Positions 43,990-51,795 of a stretch of DNA of 63,419 nt are shown here, piece after piece (the first letter of the stretch is position 1; each line of letters begins with the position of its first letter). Origin of the DNA: Rhizobiaceae bacterium (lineage in GTDB: Bacteria > Pseudomonadota > Alphaproteobacteria > Rhizobiales > Rhizobiaceae); contig JARGOF010000028.1 in assembly GCA_029212415.1 (NCBI GenBank), positions 1 to 63,419 on the forward strand. Direction: 5' to 3'. The position numbers and the translations under genes are program-made. Below the pieces are notes generated by a model, which worked only from the letters and a program-made list of their open reading frames with translations, had not been told where the DNA came from and ran no database searches.

Positions 43990-44753
43990 CGAACCCAGGC
44001 CCCCAATGGATTCTCGTGACCGGCGCATCCCGCGGGATCGGCGAAGCAATCACATATGATCTTGTTGCCGCAGGTTTCGCTGTCGTGGCGACCGGGCGCA
44101 ACCGATCCGATACCGAAAGAGTGGCTGAATCAGCACAGCGCAAAGGCGGTCAATGCCTTCCCATACCCATGGATGTGTCCCGCCCGCAGGATATCGAGGC
44201 GGTCGCCACCCGGCTTCACGCGGAGGGCATCCTGTTGCACGGTCTGGTGAACAATGCCGGTACGCTCGGTCCGATCGGACACGTCCTTGAGACCGACATG
44301 GGCGAATGGATCAGGACCATCGAGATCAATCTCTTTGGCGCTTTTCACTGTATCCGTGCCTTCGCGCCCCTGTTCGTGTCCAGCAAGGCGTGTGTCGTCA
44401 ACATTTCGTCCGGCGCGAGTGAGAAGGCGATGGAGGGCTGGAGTGCCTATTGCGCATCCAAGGCCGCACTTGCGATGGTAACCAGATCATTGGCGCTGGA
44501 AGCGTCGAATACATGCCTTGCCTACGGGCTTCAGCCTGGACTGGTTGATACGCAGATGCAGTCGCGGATTCGCGCGTCAGGTGTCAATCCGGTGAGTGGC
44601 ATTGCGCGCGAGAATTTGTTGCCGCCCAGCGATCCGGCTGCGATCGTTACCTGGCTGTGCCGGGAGCGGCCAACGGATCTTGTCGGCGAGGAGTTCCGGG
44701 CCGACAATCCGGAGATACGCCGCAGGTCTGGCCTCGCGGCTTTACCGGCATGA
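43986..44753 (+). CDS. short-chain dehydrogenase/reductase
   Basis: A 255-residue classical SDR with T-G-A-S-R-G-I-G (about 12-19), N-N-A-G-T-L, I-S-S-G-A-S and Y-C-A-S-K. It starts with GTG overlapping the previous stop by four bases, which supports the start and the operon. The C-terminus departs from the usual V-D-G-G-x form (D-L-V-G-E-E-F-R-A-D-N-P-E-I), as in sepiapterin-reductase-like SDRs. It is the last gene of the TRAP operon. Confidence 0.84.
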   Translation: MTNPGPQWILVTGASRGIGEAITYDLVAAGFAVVATGRNRSDTERVAESAQRKGGQCLPIPMDVSRPQDIEAVATRLHAEGILLHGLVNNAGTLGPIGHVLETDMGEWIRTIEINLFGAFHCIRAFAPLFVSSKACVVNISSGASEKAMEGWSAYCASKAALAMVTRSLALEASNTCLAYGLQPGLVDTQMQSRIRASGVNPVSGIARENLLPPSDPAAIVTWLCRERPTDLVGEEFRADNPEIRRRSGLAALPA

Positions 44754-44754
44754 C

Positions 44755-44770
44755 AGGGCGTGAGCCCTTT
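44755..44770 (+). terminator. weak terminator-like hairpin after the TRAP operon
   Basis: AGGGC-GTGA-GCCCT followed by TT lies directly after the last SDR stop codon. The stem is short and the T run is poor, so it may be only part of a termination signal. The following 44771-44988 shows no gene I can support. Confidence 0.35.
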
Positions 44771-44988
44771 CCGATTGGACTTATCCGGCGCTTGAGCACA
44801 TGGAAATCGGGTTAAGCGTTGGCATGACGAGGCCGACAAGTATGAGCGTGCGCCGATATTGATAGAGAGGCCGAACTCTAACAGGACTTCAGCAATGGTG
44901 TTCAGGCCTGGCCAGGAAATTGCGTCGCTGGTTCAAGCGCAATCAGTGCTCTTGCACTTCAATCTCCGGCGCGCTATTCGATAGGAAT

Positions 44989-45062
44989 GCGGGTGTAGCT
45001 CAATGGTAGAGCAGCAGCTTCCCAAGCTGAATACGAGGGTTCGATTCCCTTCACCCGCTCCA
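44989..45062 (+). tRNA. tRNA-Gly (anticodon CCC)
   Basis: A 74-base cloverleaf including an encoded CCA end. The acceptor is GCGGGTG with CACCCGC, the D arm GCTC/GAGC, and the anticodon loop TTCCCAA (CCC). The T loop is T-T-C-G-A-T-T, with four perfect pairs in its stem. It is intact and probably functional. Its first 33 bases recur at 33290 on the other side of the accessory region, which makes this the likely insertion target. Confidence 0.95.
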
Positions 45063-45088
45063 AAAACGCAGCACTGGTTTGCCGCTGG

Positions 45089-45616
45089 CTATGTTCCCTT
45101 TTGACCTGGCAACGCCTTCCCCTGCAACTGCCCAACCTTCTCGACGATGGGTTTGATGCTGGATTTGTCCATGAAGTCAAACCCTCTCAGTTCTTCCTTG
45201 CTGGCGACCGGGTCGGCGTTTGTCAATCCGCCGATGATCAGCAACATCCGGTCCAGCCAGGACAGGCCTTTCGGATCTTGCCGCCCGCGCAAGGCAACAT
45301 GCTGCACATGAGATATCAGCTCTGCCGGCAGGTTCCCGGCAAGCCAGGCATCCAGTTTCGCTCCGGCCCCGGCGCCCGAAACACTGAACAGGATTGTCGG
45401 CCTGGCTTTGATGCCTTCCAGATTGCTTTTCACCCATTTGTGAAACATCAACTTGTGATAGAGGACCGGGCTGCCAAGAACCAGGAAATCATACTGCGAG
45501 AGATCGGCGTTTGCCTTGTCCACATCAAAGGCCGGCAAATCCGTAGCCTCACGTATCCATTCAGCGTATTGCGCTGTGCTGCCGTACTTGCTTGAGAAGA
45601 ATATCGCGCCTTTCAT
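45089..45616 (-). CDS. flavodoxin-domain protein (HemG-like)
   Basis: A 175-residue cytoplasmic protein. The N-terminus MKGAIFFSSKYGSTAQYAEW has the FMN phosphate loop (S-S-K-Y-G-S-T-A), and L-V-L-G-S-P-V-L-Y-H-K-L-M-F corresponds to the second FMN loop. The size and order resemble menaquinone-dependent protoporphyrinogen oxidase HemG, but specific residues cannot prove that role. The ATG at 45616 begins the fold; the longer frame adds nine residues. It converges toward the tRNA-Gly gene and lies just outside the accessory region. Confidence 0.8.
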   Translation of the reverse strand: MKGAIFFSSKYGSTAQYAEWIREATDLPAFDVDKANADLSQYDFLVLGSPVLYHKLMFHKWVKSNLEGIKARPTILFSVSGAGAGAKLDAWLAGNLPAELISHVQHVALRGRQDPKGLSWLDRMLLIIGGLTNADPVASKEELRGFDFMDKSSIKPIVEKVGQLQGKALPGQKGT

Positions 45617-46074
45617 GCCAAACCCCGCTTCGTGTTGAATCATGCGTCCGGAAAAGGACGTGCACCAAATGGTTGGATGGCACGCTTTTTATCCAGTCTA
45701 GGCGCTGACCGATCCTGTGCGTTGATTTTGCTCAAGAGGACTGCCGGTGGCCGCTGCATCCGGCATTTTGATCGGCGTAATCGTTATCCGCTGCCAATTG
45801 GCATGGGAGGCTGCAAAGATGCGCAATCGCAGGGCTGCCGCTCTTTGCGCCACGTGGCGACCGCGACTGCGTGAACTGACCGCGCCTTGAGAGGTTGAAC
45901 ACAGCCATGATCAGCTTCGCGGACCGGTAAAACGGGCATTGCGAATTTTGACAATCGGTCGCCTTGCGTTAAATTGCTCTCATGCCACGCGACCGGGAAG
46001 TGAATATCGCGACGTCGAATCCGGTCGCCGGTTTGGGTGTCATGTGAAATTCACGCGGGCAAAAGGTGCAGCAG
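45617..46074. other. 458-base region without a supported gene
   Basis: It lies between two divergent genes. Short open frames exist but none has a ribosome binding site or family resemblance. It should hold the promoters of the flavodoxin-domain gene and of the DUF1326/DUF2182 pair. I see no palindrome that stands out. Confidence 0.5.
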
Positions 46075-46689
46075 ATGTCAAAATGGCGTATCGAAGGCGA
46101 GTATATGGAGACGTGCAATTGCGACTTTCTTTGTCCGTGCATCATCACCAACAGCGCAGCCGTGCCGACTGAAGGAGACTGCAAGGTGGCGATCGCCATG
46201 CGCATCGACCGGGGCGAAAAAGACGGCGTTTCACTTGGCGGCGTCAAATTCATCATGATGTTGCTGTCTCCCGGGCCGATGGACCAGGGCGACTTCACGG
46301 CAGGCCTGATCGTCGACGAAGATGCAACGGACGCACAGGTTGAAGCCATCGGCGACATCACCTCCGGCACGATTGGCGGGCCGATGGCTGTCCTGGGGTC
46401 TCTCGTCAGCACATTTGCCGGCGTTGAGAGGCGGCCGATATCCTTCGAGATGGATGGATTGAACCGTGTTGTCACAGCCGGTGATCTGGTCGACCAGGCG
46501 ATTGAAGGCGTGCCCAGCCTTGTGAAAGAGGGAGAGGCAATCTACCTGGACAATGCGGCCCATCCGGCCAATGCGCGTCTGGCATTGGCCAAAGCGACCC
46601 GCAGCCGCTTCAATGTCTTCGGTATTCAATGGGATGATACGAGCGGCCGTCGCAACGGTCACTTTGCACCCTTTGACTGGGCGGCCTGA
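46075..46689 (+). CDS. DUF1326 domain protein
   Basis: A 204-residue soluble protein. The N-terminal E-T-C-N-C-D-F-L-C-P-C (Cys14, 16, 20, 22) is the family mark and looks like a metal or thiol-redox site. The rest is a beta-rich domain without a signal peptide. The function of the family is unknown. It is followed after 31 bases by a DUF2182 membrane protein, a pairing seen in many bacteria, which suggests a shared role, possibly in metal handling. The start at 46075 is chosen as the first ATG before the conserved W-R-I-E-G-E-Y. Confidence 0.85.
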   Translation: MSKWRIEGEYMETCNCDFLCPCIITNSAAVPTEGDCKVAIAMRIDRGEKDGVSLGGVKFIMMLLSPGPMDQGDFTAGLIVDEDATDAQVEAIGDITSGTIGGPMAVLGSLVSTFAGVERRPISFEMDGLNRVVTAGDLVDQAIEGVPSLVKEGEAIYLDNAAHPANARLALAKATRSRFNVFGIQWDDTSGRRNGHFAPFDWAA

Positions 46690-46720
46690 CGCTGGAGCAC
46701 TGGATGTTGGCGGTCCCCAC

Positions 46721-47533
46721 ATGATCTCGGCAAACCCGTTGGAAGCCGTGCTCAGGCACGACCGTCTGGTCGTGATGGGCGGACTTGCATTGGTCGTTGT
46801 GCTGGCCGTTGCCTATACGGTGTGGGGCGTCGGAATGAACATGTCGGCGCTCACCATGACCCGGATGGCCATCGAAATGCCCGGCATGATGATGCAACCC
46901 GCCGTCTGGACCGGCACCTACGCGCTGCTTGTCTTTCTCATGTGGTGGGTCATGATGATCGCCATGATGGTGCCAAGCGCCGCCCCGGCGGTGCTGATCT
47001 ATGCGGGCATTGCCCGCAAGCAGAAGTCTGCGGATCGGCCGTTGGCGGCCACCGCATGCTTTTTGCTGGGCTATCTGGCGACATGGGCGGCCTTCAGTGC
47101 TCTTGCGACAGCCCTGCAATGGGGGCTTGAAACAATCGGCGTGGTCACCGGCATGATGGAGATCGCAAGTCCCGTGATCGCCGGCCTTGTGCTGATCGCT
47201 GCGGGCGCCTACCAGCTCACACCCCTGAAGGAAGCCTGCCTTCGCCATTGCCAACACCCGGTTTTCTTTCTCATGCATCATTGGAAGCCGGGTGCGCGCG
47301 GCGCCTTGGTGATGGGCGTCCAGCATGGCGGCAATTGCCTCGGGTGTTGCTGGTTCCTGATGGCCCTGCTGTTTGTCGGCGGAATCATGAACCTTCTATG
47401 GATCGCCGCCCTTGCGCTCTACGTGATCCTGGAAAAGGTCTCTGCCGGAAAAAAATGGGTAACGACAGGCTCCGGCGTGGCACTGACCATTGCCGGCCTG
47501 TGGATGATTGCCGGTACTTATCTGTTTTACTGA
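46721..47533 (+). CDS. DUF2182 family metal-binding membrane protein
   Basis: A 270-residue inner-membrane protein with about seven helices. It is rich in Met near the first periplasmic segment (M-N-M-S-A-L-T-M-T-R-M-A and M-P-G-M-M-M) and in the helix F-L-M-W-W-V-M-M-I-A-M-M. A later G-N-C-L-G-C-C-W motif adds three Cys, and M-G-V-Q-H-G-G precedes it. These features fit a soft-metal-binding protein, and the family is annotated as predicted metal-binding. The start at 46721 with GGCGG upstream is preferred over a frame that overlaps the DUF1326 gene. Confidence 0.83.
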   Translation: MISANPLEAVLRHDRLVVMGGLALVVVLAVAYTVWGVGMNMSALTMTRMAIEMPGMMMQPAVWTGTYALLVFLMWWVMMIAMMVPSAAPAVLIYAGIARKQKSADRPLAATACFLLGYLATWAAFSALATALQWGLETIGVVTGMMEIASPVIAGLVLIAAGAYQLTPLKEACLRHCQHPVFFLMHHWKPGARGALVMGVQHGGNCLGCCWFLMALLFVGGIMNLLWIAALALYVILEKVSAGKKWVTTGSGVALTIAGLWMIAGTYLFY

Positions 47534-47879
47534 CGGATTTGCCGCAGGGCATATCCTTGCCGGCCATTGCGTTAAAGGAGCGTAAGTCACTTTCACTGAA
47601 ACATCGTGGCATGAGCATAAGCGCACAATGGATGCGCAGACACGCGTGTTGATTTGCGCAACCAACCGCCTATGGTGCATGAAATTCATGGCTCTTTGGA
47701 GGAGAGTATCAGGAGGTTGGCCAATCTGGCGCAGTTCCGGCTTGTGGGATCTGGATCCGCACGCAGCAGATGTCTTGCGCATTTGCCGCAAGACGCTGCC
47801 ATTGCGCCCAGGCACATCTGATGGCAAATCCTTTAAGGAACTGATAGGCGCCATGCAGCCAAAGCAATGAGGACCGGCA
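47534..47879. other. 346-base region, promoter of the acyl-CoA dehydrogenase gene
   Basis: An 80-codon frame (47628-47870, plus strand) fills part of it, but the predicted protein has no family character and no ribosome binding site, so I do not call it. GGACCGGCA before 47880 may serve the acyl-CoA dehydrogenase start. Confidence 0.45.
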
Positions 47880-49022
47880 ATGAATTTTGAACTGAGCGAG
47901 GAACAGGGCGCAATCCGCGATATGGCGCTTTCACTGGCTGCGGATAAACTCGCGCCGAAGGCCATCGAATGGGACGAAATGGGACATTTTCCCGAAGACG
48001 TCATCCGCTCGGTGGGTGAACTCGGGCTCGGTGGCATTTATGTCCGCGAGGATGTGGGCGGTTCAGGCCTTGGCCGAATGGACGCCGTGCTGATTTTCGA
48101 AGCGCTTGGCACCGGCTGTCCGTCCATCGGCTCATTCATCTCCATTCACAATATGTGCGCCTGGATGATCGACAATTACGGCACGCAGCAACAACGCACG
48201 CATTGGCTGCCGAAAATGTGTGCCATGGAATTGATCTGCTCCTATTGCCTGACTGAGCCGGGATCGGGCTCTGATGCCGCATCGTTGCAGACGCGCGCAG
48301 AGCGCGACGGCAACGGCTGGAAGCTCAACGGCACGAAATCTTTCATTTCCGGTGGCGGGCGTTCCGATCTCTATCTCGCCATGGTGCGCACCGGGGATGC
48401 CGGGCCAAAGGGTGTGTCTGCGGTGCTTGTCGAAAACGGCACCCCAGGGCTTTCCTTCGGTGCCAATGAACGCAAGATGGGCTGGAAGGCGCAACCGACA
48501 TCCGAGGTGCGTTTCGATGATTGTTGCGTCACAGCAGACCATTTGCTCGGCGAAGAGGGCAAAGGCTTTCGCTACGCCATGGCAGGTCTCGACGGTGGCC
48601 GTCTCAATATCGCAGCCAGCGCCCTTGGCGCGGCGCAATCGGCACTCGACAAGGCTGTTGCCTATGCCCGCGAACGCAAGGCCTTCGGACGACCCATTGC
48701 TGATTTTCAGTCGTTGCAATTCAAGCTGGCGGACATGGAAACCGAACTTCAGGCCGCGCGCATCTTCCTCTATCAGGCCGCATCGAAGTTGGATGCGGGC
48801 GCTCCGGACGCGAGCAAACATTGTGCCATGGCCAAGCGCTTCGTCACGGATGCCGCCTTCAAGGTGGCAAATGATGCGCTGCAGATTCACGGTGGTTACG
48901 GCTATCTCGCCGACTTCGGCCTGGAAAAGATCGTGCGTGACCTCAGAGTGCACCAGATCCTTGAAGGGACCAATGAAATCATGCGGGTCATTGTTGCCCG
49001 CCATATGCTCGAGGAGCGTTGA
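47880..49022 (+). CDS. acyl-CoA dehydrogenase, isobutyryl-CoA type
   Basis: A 380-residue FAD enzyme. Visible are Y-C-L-T-E-P-G-S-G-S-D-A (FAD/substrate region, about residues 122-133), A-L-Q-I-H-G-G-Y-G-Y-L, and the catalytic Glu in I-L-E-G-T-N-E-I-M-R near residue 365. Its place just before a 3-hydroxyisobutyrate dehydrogenase points to valine breakdown, where it would oxidise isobutyryl-CoA. The enoyl-CoA hydratase and mmsA genes usually found with it are missing here. Confidence 0.88.
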   Translation: MNFELSEEQGAIRDMALSLAADKLAPKAIEWDEMGHFPEDVIRSVGELGLGGIYVREDVGGSGLGRMDAVLIFEALGTGCPSIGSFISIHNMCAWMIDNYGTQQQRTHWLPKMCAMELICSYCLTEPGSGSDAASLQTRAERDGNGWKLNGTKSFISGGGRSDLYLAMVRTGDAGPKGVSAVLVENGTPGLSFGANERKMGWKAQPTSEVRFDDCCVTADHLLGEEGKGFRYAMAGLDGGRLNIAASALGAAQSALDKAVAYARERKAFGRPIADFQSLQFKLADMETELQAARIFLYQAASKLDAGAPDASKHCAMAKRFVTDAAFKVANDALQIHGGYGYLADFGLEKIVRDLRVHQILEGTNEIMRVIVARHMLEER

Positions 49023-49148
49023 GGAGCAATGGACGCCGCGATCCCACAGAGCGGACGGGACGGCTGAAAGACCTTGCGCAGGGCGGACGGATGTCAGGAT
49101 GGCATCGCCCGGCGCGGATGAAGTGAATTTGAAACAGGATATCGTGGC

Positions 49149-50042
49149 ATGAGCAAAATCGCATTTATCGGACTTGGCAATATGGGCCTGCCAATGGCTG
49201 TCAATTTGAAAAAAGCGGGCCATGATGTGCACGCCTTCGACCGGGTGGCAGCTGCAATGGAGGCGGCTGCCCGTGAAGGAATGACAGCGTCGGCGAGTGC
49301 CATCGAGGCGGTTAGCGACGCCGAATTTGTCGTCACGATGCTGCCCAATGGTCCCATTGTCCTGGCGGTCATGGCCGAAATCGTTCCGGCAGCGGCCAGC
49401 GGCGCTGTCATCATCGATTGCTCGACCATCGACGTCGAGAGTGCGCGCTCGGCAAGTGCAATGGCGGAAAAATCCGGTCTTCGGCTGCTCGACGCACCGG
49501 TATCGGGTGGCACCGGCGGCGCTCAGGCCGGCACATTGACCTTCATGGTGGGCGGCGAGAAGCAAGCCTTCGACAAGGCCTCGCCGATCCTCGACATCAT
49601 GGGTGGCAAACTGGTCCATTGCGGCGCAAGCGGCGCCGGACAGGCCGCCAAGATTTGCAACAACATGCTGCTGGGAATTTCAATGATCGGAGCCTGTGAA
49701 TCCTTCGCGCTGGCAGAAAAGCTGGGGCTTTCCGCTCAGGCGGCCTTTGACGTGATTTCCACGTCATCAGGTTTTTGCTGGTCGGTGAACAATTATTGCC
49801 CGGTTCCGGGCATCGGCCCCGACAGTCCAGCCGATCATGACTTCAAACCGGGCTTTGCCGCCGAACTCATGCTCAAGGATCTCGGCCTGTCGCAGCAGGC
49901 GGCGTCCGGTACGGGCCAGGCGACCCCGATGGGCGAACACGCCATGCAGCTCTACCAGAGGTTTCTGGAAGAGGGCGGTTCAGGCAAGGATTTTTCCGGC
50001 ATCATCGAATACCTGAAGACCGCAGCACGGCCTGCTGACTGA
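49149..50042 (+). CDS. mmsB: 3-hydroxyisobutyrate dehydrogenase
   Basis: A 297-residue enzyme that oxidises 3-hydroxyisobutyrate to methylmalonate semialdehyde with NAD. Visible are F-I-G-L-G-N-M-G-L-P-M-A (Rossmann), D-A-P-V-S-G-G-T-G-G-A (substrate loop), the catalytic Lys in G-Q-A-A-K-I-C-N-N, and the K-D-L-G-L segment. It is 126 bases after the acyl-CoA dehydrogenase gene; the intervening stretch has no gene. The family also contains tartronate semialdehyde reductases, but context favours valine degradation. Confidence 0.9.
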   Translation: MSKIAFIGLGNMGLPMAVNLKKAGHDVHAFDRVAAAMEAAAREGMTASASAIEAVSDAEFVVTMLPNGPIVLAVMAEIVPAAASGAVIIDCSTIDVESARSASAMAEKSGLRLLDAPVSGGTGGAQAGTLTFMVGGEKQAFDKASPILDIMGGKLVHCGASGAGQAAKICNNMLLGISMIGACESFALAEKLGLSAQAAFDVISTSSGFCWSVNNYCPVPGIGPDSPADHDFKPGFAAELMLKDLGLSQQAASGTGQATPMGEHAMQLYQRFLEEGGSGKDFSGIIEYLKTAARPAD

Positions 50043-50149
50043 CCGGATATTAGACATCCGGATCGCCGCTGCCGCCGGGGAATTCAAACCGGCGGAACCG
50101 GTGGCCCCATGGCTGACATGCTCTCAGTCTGCGGCGCTGAACTGCAGAC

Positions 50150-50461
50150 CTATTTCTGTTGCAGAAACTCGATCTCGACGAAGGCACATTCGAAGTCATT
50201 GCCATTGATGACATCATGCTCGACGCCAAGTTCCCGGTAATAGGGTACACCGTTTTTAAGCTGCGCAGTGATCCGCTCACCATCTGCGGTGTCAATTTCC
50301 AGAATTCCGTCAAACAGTGGAACAACGACATAATCGTATTGGTGCCGGTGCCAACCGGTATTGTCGCCTTTCGCCTTGAACCGCCATTCGGTTACGCGCG
50401 TGCGTTCATTTTCGATAAAAACCGTCGGCACGGCCGTTCCAGGGGTGTTTGCATTGCACAT
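50150..50461 (-). CDS. small cupin protein
   Basis: A 103-residue single-cupin protein. The first motif is G-W-H-R-H-Q-Y-D-Y-V-V-V-P and the second contains R-E-L-G-V-E-H-D-V-I-N. The metal ligands are partly kept. It lies 37 bases downstream of the LysR gene on the same strand and next to the biotin-linked transport locus, so it may belong to that regulon. Function unknown. Confidence 0.75.
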   Translation of the reverse strand: MCNANTPGTAVPTVFIENERTRVTEWRFKAKGDNTGWHRHQYDYVVVPLFDGILEIDTADGERITAQLKNGVPYYRELGVEHDVINGNDFECAFVEIEFLQQK

Positions 50462-50498
50462 GTTCGATCTCGCCTTTCATGGGTTGAATTGGATAGTC

Positions 50499-51446
50499 TT
50501 AAAGCCGCATCCGGCCTTCATTGCCAATAAAGCTGTGGGAGTGGCTGACGCCCATGCCCAGATGCATGAATTCGATAAAGGCTTTCGCCGCTTCGCTGTG
50601 TTCCTTTGTATGATGCCAGGCCATGCCTACATCCATGGTTGGAATCTTGTCGGCAACTTCAATGACCTCGACCCGTCGGCCTTCCAGCGACCAGGGGCGA
50701 TGCACCATGTCGGACAGGATGGAGACGCCCATACCGTTGGCGACGAGACTGCGGACGGCCTCGACGGATGACGTTCGAAAAATCGTATTGGGTTTGTGCG
50801 GGGTTCGGTTCCAGTAGCGTTGTGCGGTATTGCTTGCCTCATCAACCGTCAGCATGATGTAGGGCTCTGCCGCAATATCCTGCAACGTCAGGGACGGGAC
50901 TTTCAGAAATTTGTGGTGGGCGTCCACCCACAGGCGCCGCCGCGATCGCCACAAGGTATCGTGGGACAATTCCTCATGATTGACGATATTGGATGTCAGC
51001 ATCACTGCCAGGTCAAAGCCGCTGGTGATCAGGCCCTCTTCGATGGTGGCGCGATCAGCCTCCGACAGATTGATTTTGATGTTCGGGAAGGCTCGGGAAA
51101 AGCGCGAGAGGAATGGCGGCAGGAAATAGCCCGAGATGGTGTAGGTGACGACGATGTTGATCGATCCCTTTACATCTTCCCTTATGCGCCTGGGAATGCG
51201 TACGGCCTCTTCCACCGATTCAACGATGTGCATTGCATGTTCCAGAAACAGATTTCCCTCATAGGTCAGGGTGACACCACTGGAATGGCGATCAAACAGC
51301 GAGGTGCCGATGATTTCTTCCAGAGTCTTGATTGCCGTGGTGATGGCCGACTGTGATACATTCATATCCATAGCCGCCCTGGAGACCTGTCCGGCATTGG
51401 CCGTTGCAAGGAAGTAGCGTATCTGGCGGAGCGAAGGTTCCATCAA
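50499..51446 (-). CDS. LysR-family transcriptional regulator
   Basis: A 315-residue LysR protein with the winged helix at residues 1-60 (VSRAAMDMNVSQSAITTAIK) and an effector domain from about residue 90. It is divergent from the ABC importer operon that starts at 51796, and a perfect 7-bp inverted repeat lies between them. It most likely controls the importer and the PxpABC/biotin carboxylase genes. Confidence 0.9.
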   Translation of the reverse strand: MMEPSLRQIRYFLATANAGQVSRAAMDMNVSQSAITTAIKTLEEIIGTSLFDRHSSGVTLTYEGNLFLEHAMHIVESVEEAVRIPRRIREDVKGSINIVVTYTISGYFLPPFLSRFSRAFPNIKINLSEADRATIEEGLITSGFDLAVMLTSNIVNHEELSHDTLWRSRRRLWVDAHHKFLKVPSLTLQDIAAEPYIMLTVDEASNTAQRYWNRTPHKPNTIFRTSSVEAVRSLVANGMGVSILSDMVHRPWSLEGRRVEVIEVADKIPTMDVGMAWHHTKEHSEAAKAFIEFMHLGMGVSHSHSFIGNEGRMRL

Positions 51447-51658
51447 TTATTCCAATGCAGATATAAAAATTTCAGATAAAGAACGAATTGTGAGCAACCA
51501 TCAGTCGAAGATGAAATTTTGTGCAACTGGTAAAAATTTAAAATAATATCCATAAATTACAGTTGCTTGAGATTTTTTATCGGGTTTTTTGCCTGTGGTT
51601 TTGAGTCTCACTTTGTTTCGCTTCCTCTGCGATGTCTCTGATTTTCAGAAATAGTGGC

Positions 51659-51680
51659 ATTGTAATTCATATTTTACAAT
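51659..51680. promoter_or_regulatory. LysR-type operator upstream of the ABC importer
   Basis: ATTGTAA (51659-51665), 8-base spacer, TTACAAT (51674-51680): a perfect inverted repeat that also fits the T-N11-A rule of LysR sites. It sits in the 349-base AT-rich gap 51447-51795 between the LysR gene and the binding-protein gene. No gene is seen in the gap. Confidence 0.65.
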
Positions 51681-51795
51681 ATGGTATGGACCTGACTACC
51701 ATCAAGGCGAGGACAAACGGCCCTTAAGCGGGTCGCAGCATGGTGAATAAGTGCAACTCAACGAATTCGTTCAACCAAAAGTGAAGGAATATCTC

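Noticed and set aside
33290-45062. Integrated prophage or integrative conjugative element
   Set aside because: No integrase, phage structural, relaxase or conjugation genes are present; only IS remnants, so the event cannot be assigned to a known element type.
47628-47870. 80-codon frame before the acyl-CoA dehydrogenase gene
   Set aside because: No ribosome binding site, no family resemblance and an odd Trp/Arg/Cys-rich composition; more likely promoter DNA.
48132-49619. 495-codon open frame on the minus strand across the acyl-CoA dehydrogenase and mmsB genes
   Set aside because: It spans two clearly real genes and their spacer in antisense; no motif or ribosome binding site.
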